Below are positions 26,512 to 35,035 of a stretch of 64,000 bases of DNA, piece by piece. The notes beneath the pieces were generated by a model, which was not told the origin of the DNA, did not search any database, and saw nothing but the letters and a program-made list of their open reading frames with translations. The first letter of the stretch is position 1, and the number at the start of each line of letters is the position of its first letter. The DNA is taken from NCBI GenBank assembly GCA_965203835.1, contig OZ241919.1:1364001-1428000 (forward strand), written 5' to 3'. The DNA is from CBDCFV01 sp965203835 (GTDB taxonomy: Bacteria; Chloroflexota; Dehalococcoidia; Lucifugimonadales; UBA3495). The position numbers were made by a program, and so were the translations under genes.

Positions 26512-27027
26512 ATGAACCATAATTTGCCGCCTATTTTTGTTGCCGATGCCAATCTTTTTATAGAAGCGCACAGACGTTACTATGGGTTTGATTTATGCCC
26601 GGGGTTCTGGGAATGCTTAGTCCATTACTCGGGCCAACGCCAGTTGGTGAGCATCGACCGAGTTAGAACCGAGTTGGTCGGCTATGGCGATGAGCTATCA
26701 GACTGGGTGAAAGACGCGCCGGATGACTTGTTTGTGTCGTCTCTGGAAGAGGCCGTAACCGAGGAATATCGAGAAGTGATGAGGTGGGTCTACGGCAATC
26801 AGCAATTTTACAGGAATGCTAAAGACGAATTTTCCAGCGGGGCCGACGGTTGGCTCGTAGCGTATGCCAGAGTGCACAACGCTATACTCGTTACTCAGGA
26901 AGAACCTCAGCTCAATGTGCGGAGAAGGGTGCCTTTGCCCAACGTCTGCAACCAGTTCGGAGTTATCCGCCAAAACACTTTTGAGATGCTGCGCGATCTC
27001 GGAGTCAGCTTCAATTGGCAACCATGA
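26512..27027 (+). CDS. DUF4411 PIN-like protein (putative toxin)
   Basis: 171 aa. The ATG at 26512, 4 bp after the upstream stop, begins the conserved part; an in-frame ATG at 26461 inside the previous gene is less likely. PIN-like acidic residues are visible in FVADANLFIEAHRRYYG (N terminus), SIDRVRTEL, and ADGWLVAYARVHNAILVTQE (C-terminal half), the usual DUF4411 pattern. PIN-fold toxins are metal-dependent RNases. The coupled XRE-ImmA gene is the expected antitoxin or regulator. Toxin activity is inferred from family context. Confidence 0.82.
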   Translation: MNHNLPPIFVADANLFIEAHRRYYGFDLCPGFWECLVHYSGQRQLVSIDRVRTELVGYGDELSDWVKDAPDDLFVSSLEEAVTEEYREVMRWVYGNQQFYRNAKDEFSSGADGWLVAYARVHNAILVTQEEPQLNVRRRVPLPNVCNQFGVIRQNTFEMLRDLGVSFNWQP

Positions 27028-27074
27028 TGGTCTCCCATGCTTTAGCGGAAGCCTGAACCAGGGTTTACGGTAAC

Positions 27075-27341
27075 ATGCCTTATGAATGGGACGAATCGAA
27101 GCGGACTGAGACGCTGGAAACCCGTGGAGTCGATTTCGCGGAAATATACGATTTCGATTGGGACACCGCGTTGACCTGGGGCAGCGCCAGAAACGATGAA
27201 GAGCGCCTGGTCAGCTTGGGCATGATAGGAAATCGCCTGTATGATGTAGTATGGATCTGGCGCGGCGAAAACAGGCGAATCATCAGCCTGAGAAAGGCCA
27301 ACAGACGGGAGAGCAGAGTGTATGACCAACAAGAAACGTGA
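27075..27341 (+). CDS. brnT: BrnT-family toxin
   Basis: 88 aa RelE-like RNase. The opening YEWDESKRTETLETRGVDF and the later RLVSLGMIGNRLYDVVWIWRGENRRIISLRKANRRE follow the BrnT pattern, with basic C-terminal catalytic residues. BrnT cleaves mRNA and is neutralised by BrnA, encoded directly downstream with a 20-bp overlap, which is the canonical brnTA order. In known systems BrnA also represses the operon. Confidence 0.87.
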   Translation: MPYEWDESKRTETLETRGVDFAEIYDFDWDTALTWGSARNDEERLVSLGMIGNRLYDVVWIWRGENRRIISLRKANRRESRVYDQQET

Positions 27342-27666
27342 AATCATTATCCCTTCACTCGAAGAAGACGCCATTATAAACGCGCAGATCGCAGCCGACC
27401 CGGACGATTTCGAGTGGACTGAAGAACACTTCGCCAACGCGCTGACCTATAAGGAACTGCTGGCCAAATACCCCGAGCTCGCCGCTTTCGACCACCACAA
27501 GGCGAAGGCAGCCCTGAAGCGGCCGGAGAGAGAGAAGGTCAGCGTCGAGATAGACATTGACATCGTAAGTCATTTCCAGAAGAGCGGCGAAGGCTGGGAG
27601 AAACGCTTGAACCAGGTGCTCCGCAGCTCATTGTACATGAACGGTGTCTTTGATTCGGCCTTATAA
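27322..27666 (+). CDS. brnA: BrnA-family antitoxin
   Basis: 114 aa. An N-terminal stretch IIPSLEEDAIINAQIAADPDD is characteristic of BrnA. The C terminus (VSVEIDIDIVSHFQKSGEGWEKRLNQVLRSSL) is a ribbon-helix-helix DNA-binding motif. It overlaps brnT by 20 bp, so translation is coupled. The RHH domain probably binds an operator upstream of brnT for autoregulation. It lies 27 bp before the restriction-modification gene. Confidence 0.87.
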   Translation: MTNKKREIIIPSLEEDAIINAQIAADPDDFEWTEEHFANALTYKELLAKYPELAAFDHHKAKAALKRPEREKVSVEIDIDIVSHFQKSGEGWEKRLNQVLRSSLYMNGVFDSAL

Positions 27667-27693
27667 AGCAGTAACGGAGCGTGGCTCCCGCAC

Positions 27694-30600
27694 ATGCCCT
27701 CCTACCCCCACATAGAACGCTACCACGCCTACCTTGGCGAACTCATCGAGGCCGGCGGTTCGGATAACGAGCTGAACATCCGCCCGGCCTTCCAGAACTG
27801 CCTTGCCGCCTACTGCAACGATCACCGGGAGCGGCTTACGCTGGTGCCGGAGTTGCCCGGTCCGGGCGGCGTCCCCGACGGCACCGTCAAGGACTCCCTG
27901 CGCATGGCCCGCGGCTACTGGGAGGCCAAGGACACCGACGACAACCTGGACAACGAAATCCAAGCCAAGTTCAACCGGGGCTACCCGCAAGACAACATCA
28001 TCTTCGAGGACTCCCGCACCGCCGTCCTGGTCCAGAACCGGGAAGAGGCTATGCGGGTGGACATGTCCCGGCCCGCCGACCTGCACCGCCTCATCACCCG
28101 CTTCCTCAGCTATGAACTGCCGGAGATCGAGGAATTCCGTCAAGCGCAGCAGCAGTTCAAGACCGACCTGCCCTCCGTTCTCGAAAACCTGCGCCAAGCG
28201 GTGGCGGAGGCCGAGGAAGGCAATGCCGACTACCGCGAAGGCGTCGCCAAGTTCCTCGAGTTGTGCCACCGCAGCATCGGCCCCGCAGTGTCCGAAGCCG
28301 ATGTGCGGGAGATGCTGCTCCAGCACATCCTCACCCAGGACATCTTCCTCCGGGTGTTCGCCGAGGACCAGTTCCACCGGGAGAACAACATCGCCCGGCA
28401 ACTGTCGGCGCTGGAGCAGACGTTTTTCACCGGCGATGTGCGCCGCCAAGCCATCGACCGCCTCCGCGTCTACTACGGGGCCATAGGCCGTGCCGCCGAC
28501 GAGATTGCCGAGTACTCAGAGAAGCAGCAGTTCCTCAAGGCCATTTACGAGGACTTCTACAAGGCCTACAACCCCGCCGCCGCCGACCGCTTGGGCGTGG
28601 TCTACACCCCCAACGAGGTAGTGGACTTCATCATTCGCGGCGCGGACCACCTGCTGCAAAAACACTTCGGGCGCAGCCTTGCCGACGACAACGTGCAGAT
28701 TCTCGACCCGGCCACCGGCACCGGCACCTTCGTCACCGGCCTCATCGACTACCTTCCCGCCGACCGGCTGGAGCACAAGTACCGCCACGAAATCCACGCC
28801 AACGAAGTCGCCATCCTGCCCTACTACATCGCCAACCTCAACATCGAGTACAGCTACAAGGAGCGGACTGGCCGCTACCTGGAGTTCCCCAACCTCTGCT
28901 TCGTGGACACCCTCGACAACATGGACTGGCAGCAGTCCGGGGCCACCGGCGGCGCCGTCACCCGCCAAGGCGCCTTCAACCTGGGCGGCTTGTCCGAGGA
29001 AAACTGGATCCGCGTCCAGGAGCAGAACGAAAAGCCCATCAGCGTCATCATCGGCAACCCGCCCTATAACGACCAGCAAAGCAATTGGTATGAACTAAAT
29101 CCCAATCGAAAATACCCTGAGATTGACAGGCGCATTCGAGATACATACGTCAAGGAAGGAACTGCCCAGAGAACGCATCAGTACGATATGTACAAGCGCT
29201 TCATCCGCTGGGCATCGGACAGGCTGGACGATGACGGCATTATCGCCTTTGTAAGCAACAGCGCTTTTCTGGACTCTCGGCAAGATGACGGCTTTCGTAA
29301 AGTTGTCGCCGACGAGTTCGATGAGTTATGGGTTATTGACCTTAAAGGTAACGCCCGCACCAGAGGAGAACGCCGCCGCCAAGAGGGGGGCAATATCTTC
29401 GACGATAAAATCCGTGTCGGTGTTGCCATTTATTTTCTTGTGCGTGAGAAAGATGGCACTGGATTCAAGATTTTCCACAACGAAGTTGACGACTATGCAA
29501 AATCTCCAGACAAGATTGGATACATACAGCATAAGACGCTTACGGATTTGCAGTTCTCAGAAATTACTCATAATACCAACGGAGAATGGCTCAACCAGTC
29601 AGATTCCGACTTCGCCAAATTGATTGCGCTTGCGGATCGGCAAACCAAGCTCGCCAAGTCTATCGATGAAGAGCAGGCGGTATTTGGCCTATATTCGGTT
29701 GGTGTAAGCACAAATCGGGATGAGTGGGTTTACGATCTTAGCTTTGAGCAATTAAGAAAAAAGATCACGCTGTTTATAAACACTTACGAGGAGATTCGTG
29801 CTGAACATGGTGGAAGGCAAGTCTCGGATAGCCTACTAGGTAAAGCAATCAAATGGACCCGTGACCTAAAGCGTCAACTGCAGACGGATACTGCGAACAT
29901 ATACAACAGGAACAGTGCCACATTTGCACTTTACCGCCCTTTCGTCAGCAAAGCACTTTACTACAACCACAATTTGAACGAAATGCGTTACCAACTACCG
30001 CAAATTTTCCCTGATGAGATTGATGTCAAAAACAGAGTGATTTGTTTCCCTGGCAATGCCTCAAGTGACGGATTTACAGTCCTAGCTACTGACCGGGTCT
30101 ATTCGCACGATTTACTCAAAACAACCCAATGCCTGCCCCTCTACCGCTACACGCCGGAGGGCGAGCGGGTCAGCAACATCACCGAGTGGGGGTTGTGGCA
30201 ATTCCGGGAACGTTACGGGGACGATTCCATCACCGCCGAGGACATCTTTGCCTACACCTACGCCACGCTCCACGACCCGGCATACCGGCAGAAGTACGAG
30301 GTTGACCTGCTGCGGGAGTTCCCGCGCCTGCACTTCCACGAGGACTTCGCGGTGTGGGCCGCGCTGGGGCGGGAGTTGTTGGACCTGCATATCGGCTTCG
30401 AGACTGCGGAGCCGTATCCCTTGGATCGGGTGGATTCCCGCCCCTCTTCCCGTCATTCCCGCGAAGGCGGGAAACCCGCCGAGGGCAGGCTTCGCGGGAA
30501 TGACGGAGGGGGTACGCGGCATGACGCGGGCAAGACGGTGCTGCGCGCCGACAAGGAGCGGGGCGTAATCATCCTTGACGGCAAGACCACCCTCACCGGA

Positions 30601-30954
30601 GTGCCCTATGAGGCTTGGGAGTATCGCCTGGGCAACCGCTCGGCGCTGGAGTGGGTGCTGGACCAGTACAAGGAGCGCACTCCCCGCGACCCGACCATCC
30701 GGGAGCGGTTCAACACCTACCGTTTCGCCGACCACAAGGAGCGGGTGATTGACCTGCTGAAGCGCGTCTGCACCGTCAGCATCGAGACCGTCAGGATCGT
30801 CGACCGGCTGGACATGCTGACCGACATCGACCCGGACGAGGGCTTGGAGTTAAATCCTGAGTTCGCCGCCGGGTTGCAAGCATCCATTGATGCACGGGCG
30901 GCGGGTGAGCCCACCGTCCCCTGGGAGGAAGTGAAAAGACGGCTTGGCGTGTAA
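27694..30954 (+). CDS. Nuclease-methyltransferase fusion, type ISP/IIG-like restriction-modification enzyme
   Basis: 1086 aa. An N-terminal PD-(D/E)XK-like nuclease region shows Asp62 and Glu77-Ala-Lys79. A helical connector (about 120-310) leads to an N6-adenine methyltransferase with motif I DPATGTGTF (Asp338) and motif IV NPPY (Asn455). The C-terminal part contains probable target recognition and the conserved EAWEYRLGNRSALEWVLDQY. Type ISP enzymes are longer because they include a helicase, which I do not see, so this looks like a single-chain type IIG-like form. A REP-like palindrome is inserted in frame at residues 920-938. The middle third (29080-30120) has visibly lower GC, typical of an exchanged recognition region. 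Confidence 0.85.
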   Translation: MPSYPHIERYHAYLGELIEAGGSDNELNIRPAFQNCLAAYCNDHRERLTLVPELPGPGGVPDGTVKDSLRMARGYWEAKDTDDNLDNEIQAKFNRGYPQDNIIFEDSRTAVLVQNREEAMRVDMSRPADLHRLITRFLSYELPEIEEFRQAQQQFKTDLPSVLENLRQAVAEAEEGNADYREGVAKFLELCHRSIGPAVSEADVREMLLQHILTQDIFLRVFAEDQFHRENNIARQLSALEQTFFTGDVRRQAIDRLRVYYGAIGRAADEIAEYSEKQQFLKAIYEDFYKAYNPAAADRLGVVYTPNEVVDFIIRGADHLLQKHFGRSLADDNVQILDPATGTGTFVTGLIDYLPADRLEHKYRHEIHANEVAILPYYIANLNIEYSYKERTGRYLEFPNLCFVDTLDNMDWQQSGATGGAVTRQGAFNLGGLSEENWIRVQEQNEKPISVIIGNPPYNDQQSNWYELNPNRKYPEIDRRIRDTYVKEGTAQRTHQYDMYKRFIRWASDRLDDDGIIAFVSNSAFLDSRQDDGFRKVVADEFDELWVIDLKGNARTRGERRRQEGGNIFDDKIRVGVAIYFLVREKDGTGFKIFHNEVDDYAKSPDKIGYIQHKTLTDLQFSEITHNTNGEWLNQSDSDFAKLIALADRQTKLAKSIDEEQAVFGLYSVGVSTNRDEWVYDLSFEQLRKKITLFINTYEEIRAEHGGRQVSDSLLGKAIKWTRDLKRQLQTDTANIYNRNSATFALYRPFVSKALYYNHNLNEMRYQLPQIFPDEIDVKNRVICFPGNASSDGFTVLATDRVYSHDLLKTTQCLPLYRYTPEGERVSNITEWGLWQFRERYGDDSITAEDIFAYTYATLHDPAYRQKYEVDLLREFPRLHFHEDFAVWAALGRELLDLHIGFETAEPYPLDRVDSRPSSRHSREGGKPAEGRLRGNDGGGTRHDAGKTVLRADKERGVIILDGKTTLTGVPYEAWEYRLGNRSALEWVLDQYKERTPRDPTIRERFNTYRFADHKERVIDLLKRVCTVSIETVRIVDRLDMLTDIDPDEGLELNPEFAAGLQASIDARAAGEPTVPWEEVKRRLGV
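30451..30505. repeat. REP-like palindrome inserted in frame within the restriction-modification gene
   Basis: Perfect 16-bp inverted repeat CGTCATTCCCGCGAAG (30451-30466) / CTTCGCGGGAATGACG (30490-30505), the same family as the intergenic copies in this window. It reads through without a stop, adding an Arg/Gly-rich loop of roughly 19-30 residues between the DRVD and KTVLRADKERG segments. Confidence 0.85.
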
Positions 30955-31221
30955 GTGCAATACGAGGTAGAGTTAAGCACCCGCGCCCAAGCCGGTTTGT
31001 CACGTCTGGACTCGGGGCCAGCAAAGCGTTTAAGCGATAAGATTGACTGGCTGGCCGAAAACGCCGAGTCGGTCCGCCACGAGGCGATGACTGGACAGTT
31101 TACGGGGATGTTCAGGATCAGGGCTGGCGACTACCGTGCCATCTATGAACTCGACCGGGACAACCGCAAAATATTCATTGACTCAGTTGGGCACCGCAGC
31201 GAAGTGTACCGTCGTCGGTAA
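30955..31221 (+). CDS. RelE/ParE-family toxin
   Basis: 88 aa from a GTG directly after the stop codon of the restriction-modification gene, so probably translated by coupling. The RelE/ParE fold is indicated by YEVELSTRAQAGLSRLD, then MTGQFTGMFRIRAGDYRAIYELD and the C-terminal DSVGHRSEVYRR. No antitoxin gene adjoins it on either side, so it is either an orphan or repurposed. Family members cleave ribosome-bound mRNA (RelE) or poison gyrase (ParE). Confidence 0.85.
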   Translation: MQYEVELSTRAQAGLSRLDSGPAKRLSDKIDWLAENAESVRHEAMTGQFTGMFRIRAGDYRAIYELDRDNRKIFIDSVGHRSEVYRRR

Positions 31222-31305
31222 CTCCCGCCGGTAACCCGTCAGGCTTCCATCGGTTTCTGGTAGCATATCCCTACAGGTAACCCCATCAAGGAGCGTGACT
31301 AAGCT

Positions 31306-31794
31306 ATGCCCCCACCGGAACGGTACAACACCGGTTACAACGTTGGCGTAGGCGGGGCCGTGGTGCAAGACGGGCGGTTGCTGCTGGTGCGTCGGGCCTC
31401 CCGGCGAGGCCGGGGCAACTGGCAGGTGCCCGGCGGGTTCGTGGAACAGGACGAGACCATGGAGCAGGCGGTGGTGCGGGAGGTGCAGGAGGAGGCCGGC
31501 GTTACCGCCAAGGTGGAGGGTGTGCTGGGAGTCAGGAACCGCTGCGACGCGGACAGCGGCAACAGCATATACGTCGTCCTGCTGCTGAGTCCCGTGAGCG
31601 GCGCGCCCCAGCCCGACCTGAAAGAGGTGGACCAAGCCGGGTACTTCACCATGCAGGAAATTCAGGAACTGGAGCAGGTGCCGCCGGTCAACATCGAGAT
31701 CGCCAAGCGGGCCCTGGACGCCAACCACCGGCTGCTGTCGCCGAAAACGGTTACCCAGGTAGGCAGGGGCGATTACACCCTGTTCGTAGGGTAA
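31306..31794 (+). CDS. Nudix hydrolase
   Basis: 162 aa. A complete Nudix box is present (GGFVEQDETMEQAVVREVQEEAGV, pattern Gx5Ex7REUxEExGU), preceded by the typical VGVGGAVVQDGRLLLVRRA strand pair. Enzymes of this family hydrolyse nucleoside diphosphate derivatives using Mg or Mn bound by the box glutamates. The precise substrate is unknown. AAGGAG lies upstream of the ATG at about 31290. Confidence 0.88.
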   Translation: MPPPERYNTGYNVGVGGAVVQDGRLLLVRRASRRGRGNWQVPGGFVEQDETMEQAVVREVQEEAGVTAKVEGVLGVRNRCDADSGNSIYVVLLLSPVSGAPQPDLKEVDQAGYFTMQEIQELEQVPPVNIEIAKRALDANHRLLSPKTVTQVGRGDYTLFVG

Positions 31795-31841
31795 ACCCGT
31801 TGCCCTTAACACTCCGTGCTATAGTTGCCTTAACGGTGACG

Positions 31842-32516
31842 ATGTTCCAAATGGACAAAGACCAGCGAAAAGCCAGGAGAGAGCTTTTCAGTCGTTTGTA
31901 CGAAGGCATACGCACGCATTCCGTTGTCCGCGCAATGGAGAAGGTGCCCCGGGAACTGTTCGTACCTCCTGACAAGCGCCGCGTCGCCTACGCAGACATT
32001 GCCTTGAGCATCGGGAAGGGGCAGACCATATCCCAGCCCTACATAGTGGCCGTGATGACCGAAGCCCTGGGGCTGCGCGGCAACGAGACCGTGCTGGAAA
32101 TAGGGACCGGCAGCGGCTACCAAGCGGCGGTGCTGTCGACGTTGCTGCCGGAAGGCCGGGTAGTCAGCATGGAGTTAGTGCCAACCCTGGCTGACCATGC
32201 CAGAGACCTTCTCCGCTCCCTTGGCTACGACAACGTTGACGTACAGCTTGCCGGTCCTGCCCTGGGCTGTCCCGAGCGCGGGCCTTTCGACGCAATCGTG
32301 GTCACCGCGGCCGCACCCCAGATACCCCCGTCCCTGGTCTCCCAGTTGAGGGTGGGCGGCAGGCTGGTGGCCCCCGTGGGCAAGTTGGAGCAACAGGACC
32401 TGGTGGTGGCGGACCGCACCGGAGAGGGACTTTCGGTGCGTATGTTGGGCGCGTGCCGGTTCGTACCCTTGCGGGGGCCGGAAGGGTTCGCCGGCGACCC
32501 GGCCGACCGCCGGTAG
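31842..32516 (+). CDS. pcm: Protein-L-isoaspartate O-methyltransferase
   Basis: About 224 aa. Family motifs include VPRELFVPPDKRRVAYADIAL, IGKGQTISQPYIVAVMTEAL, the SAM-binding VLEIGTGSGYQAAVLSTL and FDAIVVTAAAPQIPPSLVSQLRVGGRLVAPVG. The enzyme methylates isoaspartyl residues in aged proteins to start their repair. The start is uncertain between ATG 31842 and ATG 31851; a TTG at 31800 seems too far upstream because an extended -10 (TGCTATAGT, 31817-31825) lies between. The sirtuin gene begins 10 bp after the stop. Confidence 0.88.
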   Translation: MFQMDKDQRKARRELFSRLYEGIRTHSVVRAMEKVPRELFVPPDKRRVAYADIALSIGKGQTISQPYIVAVMTEALGLRGNETVLEIGTGSGYQAAVLSTLLPEGRVVSMELVPTLADHARDLLRSLGYDNVDVQLAGPALGCPERGPFDAIVVTAAAPQIPPSLVSQLRVGGRLVAPVGKLEQQDLVVADRTGEGLSVRMLGACRFVPLRGPEGFAGDPADRR

Positions 32517-32526
32517 GGGAAACGGA

Positions 32527-33315
32527 ATGGCCTCCGAATTATCCGACATGATCGATGAGGCAGCCGCCTTGGTGCAGCGTTCCCGCCATGTCGTGGCCTT
32601 TTCCGGGGCCGGGCTGTCGGTGGAAAGCGGCATCCCCCCGTACCGCGGGCCGGGCGGATTGTGGACCAAGCACGGCCAGCCGCCTCTGCTCTCTTACAAA
32701 CAATTCGCCGAAGACCCCAAGGGCTGGTGGCAATCGCGGCTGTCCGCCGAGGTCGAACCGGGCAACCCGGTATACGAAATGAAGCTGGCGGTGGACCGGG
32801 CGGCGCCCAACCCCGGACACTTGGCGCTGGCCGAGTTGGAGAGGAGCGGGCTGCTAAGTTGCGTCATCACCCAGAACGTGGACAACCTGCACCACGAAGC
32901 GGGCAGCACCGCGCTGTTGGAGATTCACGGCAACCGCACCCGCCTGCGCTGCTTGCAGTGCGGCGAACGCCGCCCGCGTGACGGGTTCCCCTTGGCGGAA
33001 CTGCCTCCCCGGTGTCCCGAGTGTGACGGCTTGCTCAAGATGGACACGGTGATGTTCGGGGAACGCATACCACCCGACGTGCTGCAAGCCTGTTGGGCCG
33101 AGACCCGCTCCTGCGATTGCATGTTACTGATTGGCGCCTCCGGCATGGTCAACCCGGCAGCCCAGATGCCCGTTGTGGCTCACCAGAACGGCGCGGCTCT
33201 TATCGAAATAAACCCCTCCGAGACCACCCTTACCCGCTTGTGCGATGTGACCTTGTCCGGACCATCCGGCCGGATTTTGCCTTTATTGGTGGAGCGTATT
33301 CTTCACATCCCGTGA
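32527..33315 (+). CDS. cobB: Sir2-family NAD-dependent protein deacylase
   Basis: 262 aa. NAD-binding FSGAGLSVESGIPPYRG, VITQNVDNLHHEAGS, catalytic His in LLEIHGN, and a zinc ribbon with CLQC and CPEC mark a bacterial sirtuin. It removes acyl groups from lysines using NAD. The region after the ribbon reads GASGMVNPAAQMP, a variation on the usual small-domain motif, so acyl specificity is uncertain. It is probably cotranscribed with pcm, both linked to protein maintenance. Confidence 0.88.
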   Translation: MASELSDMIDEAAALVQRSRHVVAFSGAGLSVESGIPPYRGPGGLWTKHGQPPLLSYKQFAEDPKGWWQSRLSAEVEPGNPVYEMKLAVDRAAPNPGHLALAELERSGLLSCVITQNVDNLHHEAGSTALLEIHGNRTRLRCLQCGERRPRDGFPLAELPPRCPECDGLLKMDTVMFGERIPPDVLQACWAETRSCDCMLLIGASGMVNPAAQMPVVAHQNGAALIEINPSETTLTRLCDVTLSGPSGRILPLLVERILHIP

Positions 33316-33386
33316 GCGCTTCCGGGTAAGATGGACAGGATGCCTCGACCCCGGCTCGACCTCAGTGGAAAGGGGTAACGCTTGGA

Positions 33387-34631
33387 ATGGAATACTTCCT
33401 GTCCCTCGTTGGAATAGATCGACTGGTTTGGGCGGGCCCGACCTTAGCGGCCGGGATCGTCATTGGAGCGGTCCTGTGCGCCTTCATCTCCCATAAAGTC
33501 CTCTTTCCAATCGCCCTTCGGCTGGCTCACAGAATCCCCTCGGACCTGGATACCAGGATAATCAACGCCACGCGCTGGCCCATCAACCTGGGCATCATCA
33601 TCGCCGGCAGCTACATAGCCTTCACCGTTCCATTGGGCTTCAGCCAGGAAGTACAGCACGCCGCAACCAAGTGGTTCGGTATCGCGGGGTTGGCCGTGGC
33701 GGTGCTGGCCATGGTGCTGGCGGCCACTCAAGCCATCGACTGGTATCTGAGCGGGATCAATACCCGGGAGCGGCAGGTCCTCGACCCCCGGTTAATCCCT
33801 TTGCTCCGTCGCGTCGGCACCGTGGTCGTCTATGGGTTGGGGGGCCTTCTGATCCTGGACCTGCTCTCCATCAACATCAGCCCGTTGATTGCCGGTCTGG
33901 GTCTCGGAGGACTGGCGGTAGCCTTGGCGATCCAGCCTACCTTATCGAACCTGTTCGCCGGGACCTACGTAATGACCGAGGGTGTGGTGTCGCCGGGGGA
34001 CTATATACAACTGGAGGGGAGCGTCGCGGGGTACGTGGTGGACGTGGGCTGGCGGAGCACCCGCATCCGCACTTGGACCAACAACCTGGTGGTGATTCCC
34101 AACAGCAAGTTCGCCGACACCATTATCACCAACTACGACCGGCCGGAACCGCCGGTCAACGTGTTCCTTACCAGCCGGGTGAGCTACGAAAGCGACTTGG
34201 ACAAGATCGAACGAGTGTGCCACGAGGTCATGGAGCAAGTCCTGGATGAGAGTCCGGACGGCGTAAAGGAATACGGCGCATGGTTCGCCTACGACGGTTT
34301 CGGAGAGTCAAACGTGGACTTCTGGCTGTTCATACAGGCCAAGGACCGGTTGAGCAGCTTCCCTTTGCAGTCCACCTTGGTGCGCCGGGTACATCAACGG
34401 TTCCGGGAGGAAGGAATCGTAATCAACTACCCCGTGCGGGCGGTCCGTTTCCCCGGAGAGAACGGCGCCGGCCTGGTCCCTCCGTTCCACGAGGCCTCTG
34501 TAGCGCGCCGTGAGAACGGCCAGGCCGACCGACGGCGAAACCGGCGGCGACGGCCGCCGGCAGACCTGTTTGTCCCTCCGTCGGACACCTCTGGGCACGG
34601 CGAAAGCGGCGAAGGTCCAGGGGCCGGTTGA
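33387..34631 (+). CDS. Small-conductance mechanosensitive channel (MscS family)
   Basis: 414 aa. There are four hydrophobic helices (about residues 15-38, 65-85, 92-115 and 140-185). The last carries the Gly/Ala-rich pore helix GLGLGGLAVALAIQPTLSN, followed by the beta domain (GDYIQLEGSVAGYVVDVGWRSTRIRTW) and the VIPNSKF motif typical of MscS. The C-terminal 50 residues are Arg-rich and presumably cytoplasmic. The protein should release solutes during hypo-osmotic shock. Confidence 0.88.
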   Translation: MEYFLSLVGIDRLVWAGPTLAAGIVIGAVLCAFISHKVLFPIALRLAHRIPSDLDTRIINATRWPINLGIIIAGSYIAFTVPLGFSQEVQHAATKWFGIAGLAVAVLAMVLAATQAIDWYLSGINTRERQVLDPRLIPLLRRVGTVVVYGLGGLLILDLLSINISPLIAGLGLGGLAVALAIQPTLSNLFAGTYVMTEGVVSPGDYIQLEGSVAGYVVDVGWRSTRIRTWTNNLVVIPNSKFADTIITNYDRPEPPVNVFLTSRVSYESDLDKIERVCHEVMEQVLDESPDGVKEYGAWFAYDGFGESNVDFWLFIQAKDRLSSFPLQSTLVRRVHQRFREEGIVINYPVRAVRFPGENGAGLVPPFHEASVARRENGQADRRRNRRRRPPADLFVPPSDTSGHGESGEGPGAG

Positions 34632-34664
34632 CCATCAAGGCAGTTTAATTCCTCACGCCCGGCA

Positions 34665-34764
34665 GTCATTCCCCATACCCGACCGTCATTCTCCGTACCC
34701 GGCAGTCATTCCCCATACCCAACTGTCATTCCCTATATCCGACCGTCATTCCCGCTCCCCTACC
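34665..34764. repeat. Five 20-bp tandem repeats next to a REP element
   Basis: GTCATTCY followed by a variable 12-nt tail recurs at exactly 20-bp spacing at 34665, 34685, 34705, 34725 and 34745, and a sixth GTCATT at 34765 begins a complete REP palindrome. The units appear to derive from the REP half-site. There are no unique spacers, so this is not a CRISPR array. Part of a 404-bp gene-free stretch (34632-35035). Confidence 0.85.
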
Positions 34765-34858
34765 GTCATTCCCGCGCAGGCGGGAATCCATACGCGCTTG
34801 GATAAACGAACGCCACTGCTGGTTGACAGCCTTGGATTCCCGCTTTCGCGGGAATGAC
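34765..34858. repeat. REP doublet in inverted orientation (REPIN-like)
   Basis: A REP palindrome at 34765-34790 (GTCATTCCCGC...GGGAATCCA) and an inverted copy at 34834-34858 (GGATTCCCGC...GGGAATGAC) bracket 43 bp. Two inverted REPs joined by a short spacer are the organisation of REPIN mobile units. The rest of the gap to 35035 shows no gene or clear signal beyond the start region of the next gene. Confidence 0.75.
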
Positions 34859-35035
34859 AACCGGCTCAAGTGGAGCCAGTGGGAACTGGGGCGGGATTTG
34901 TCTAATGGGAAGAGATTTCGAAATGGTCTCAGGGCAACTGATCGCGGCGGTTGTTCCGGCTTCCGGCAAGGTCGTATACTTAGCCGGGCTTTTGCTGAAT
35001 CGAAGATTTTCGTTGCGGATGGACTGAGAGAGCAG

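Noticed and set aside
34665..34790. Regular 20-bp repeats that look like a CRISPR array
   Set aside because: The units are directly adjacent with no unique spacers, match the REP half-site, and no cas genes are nearby.
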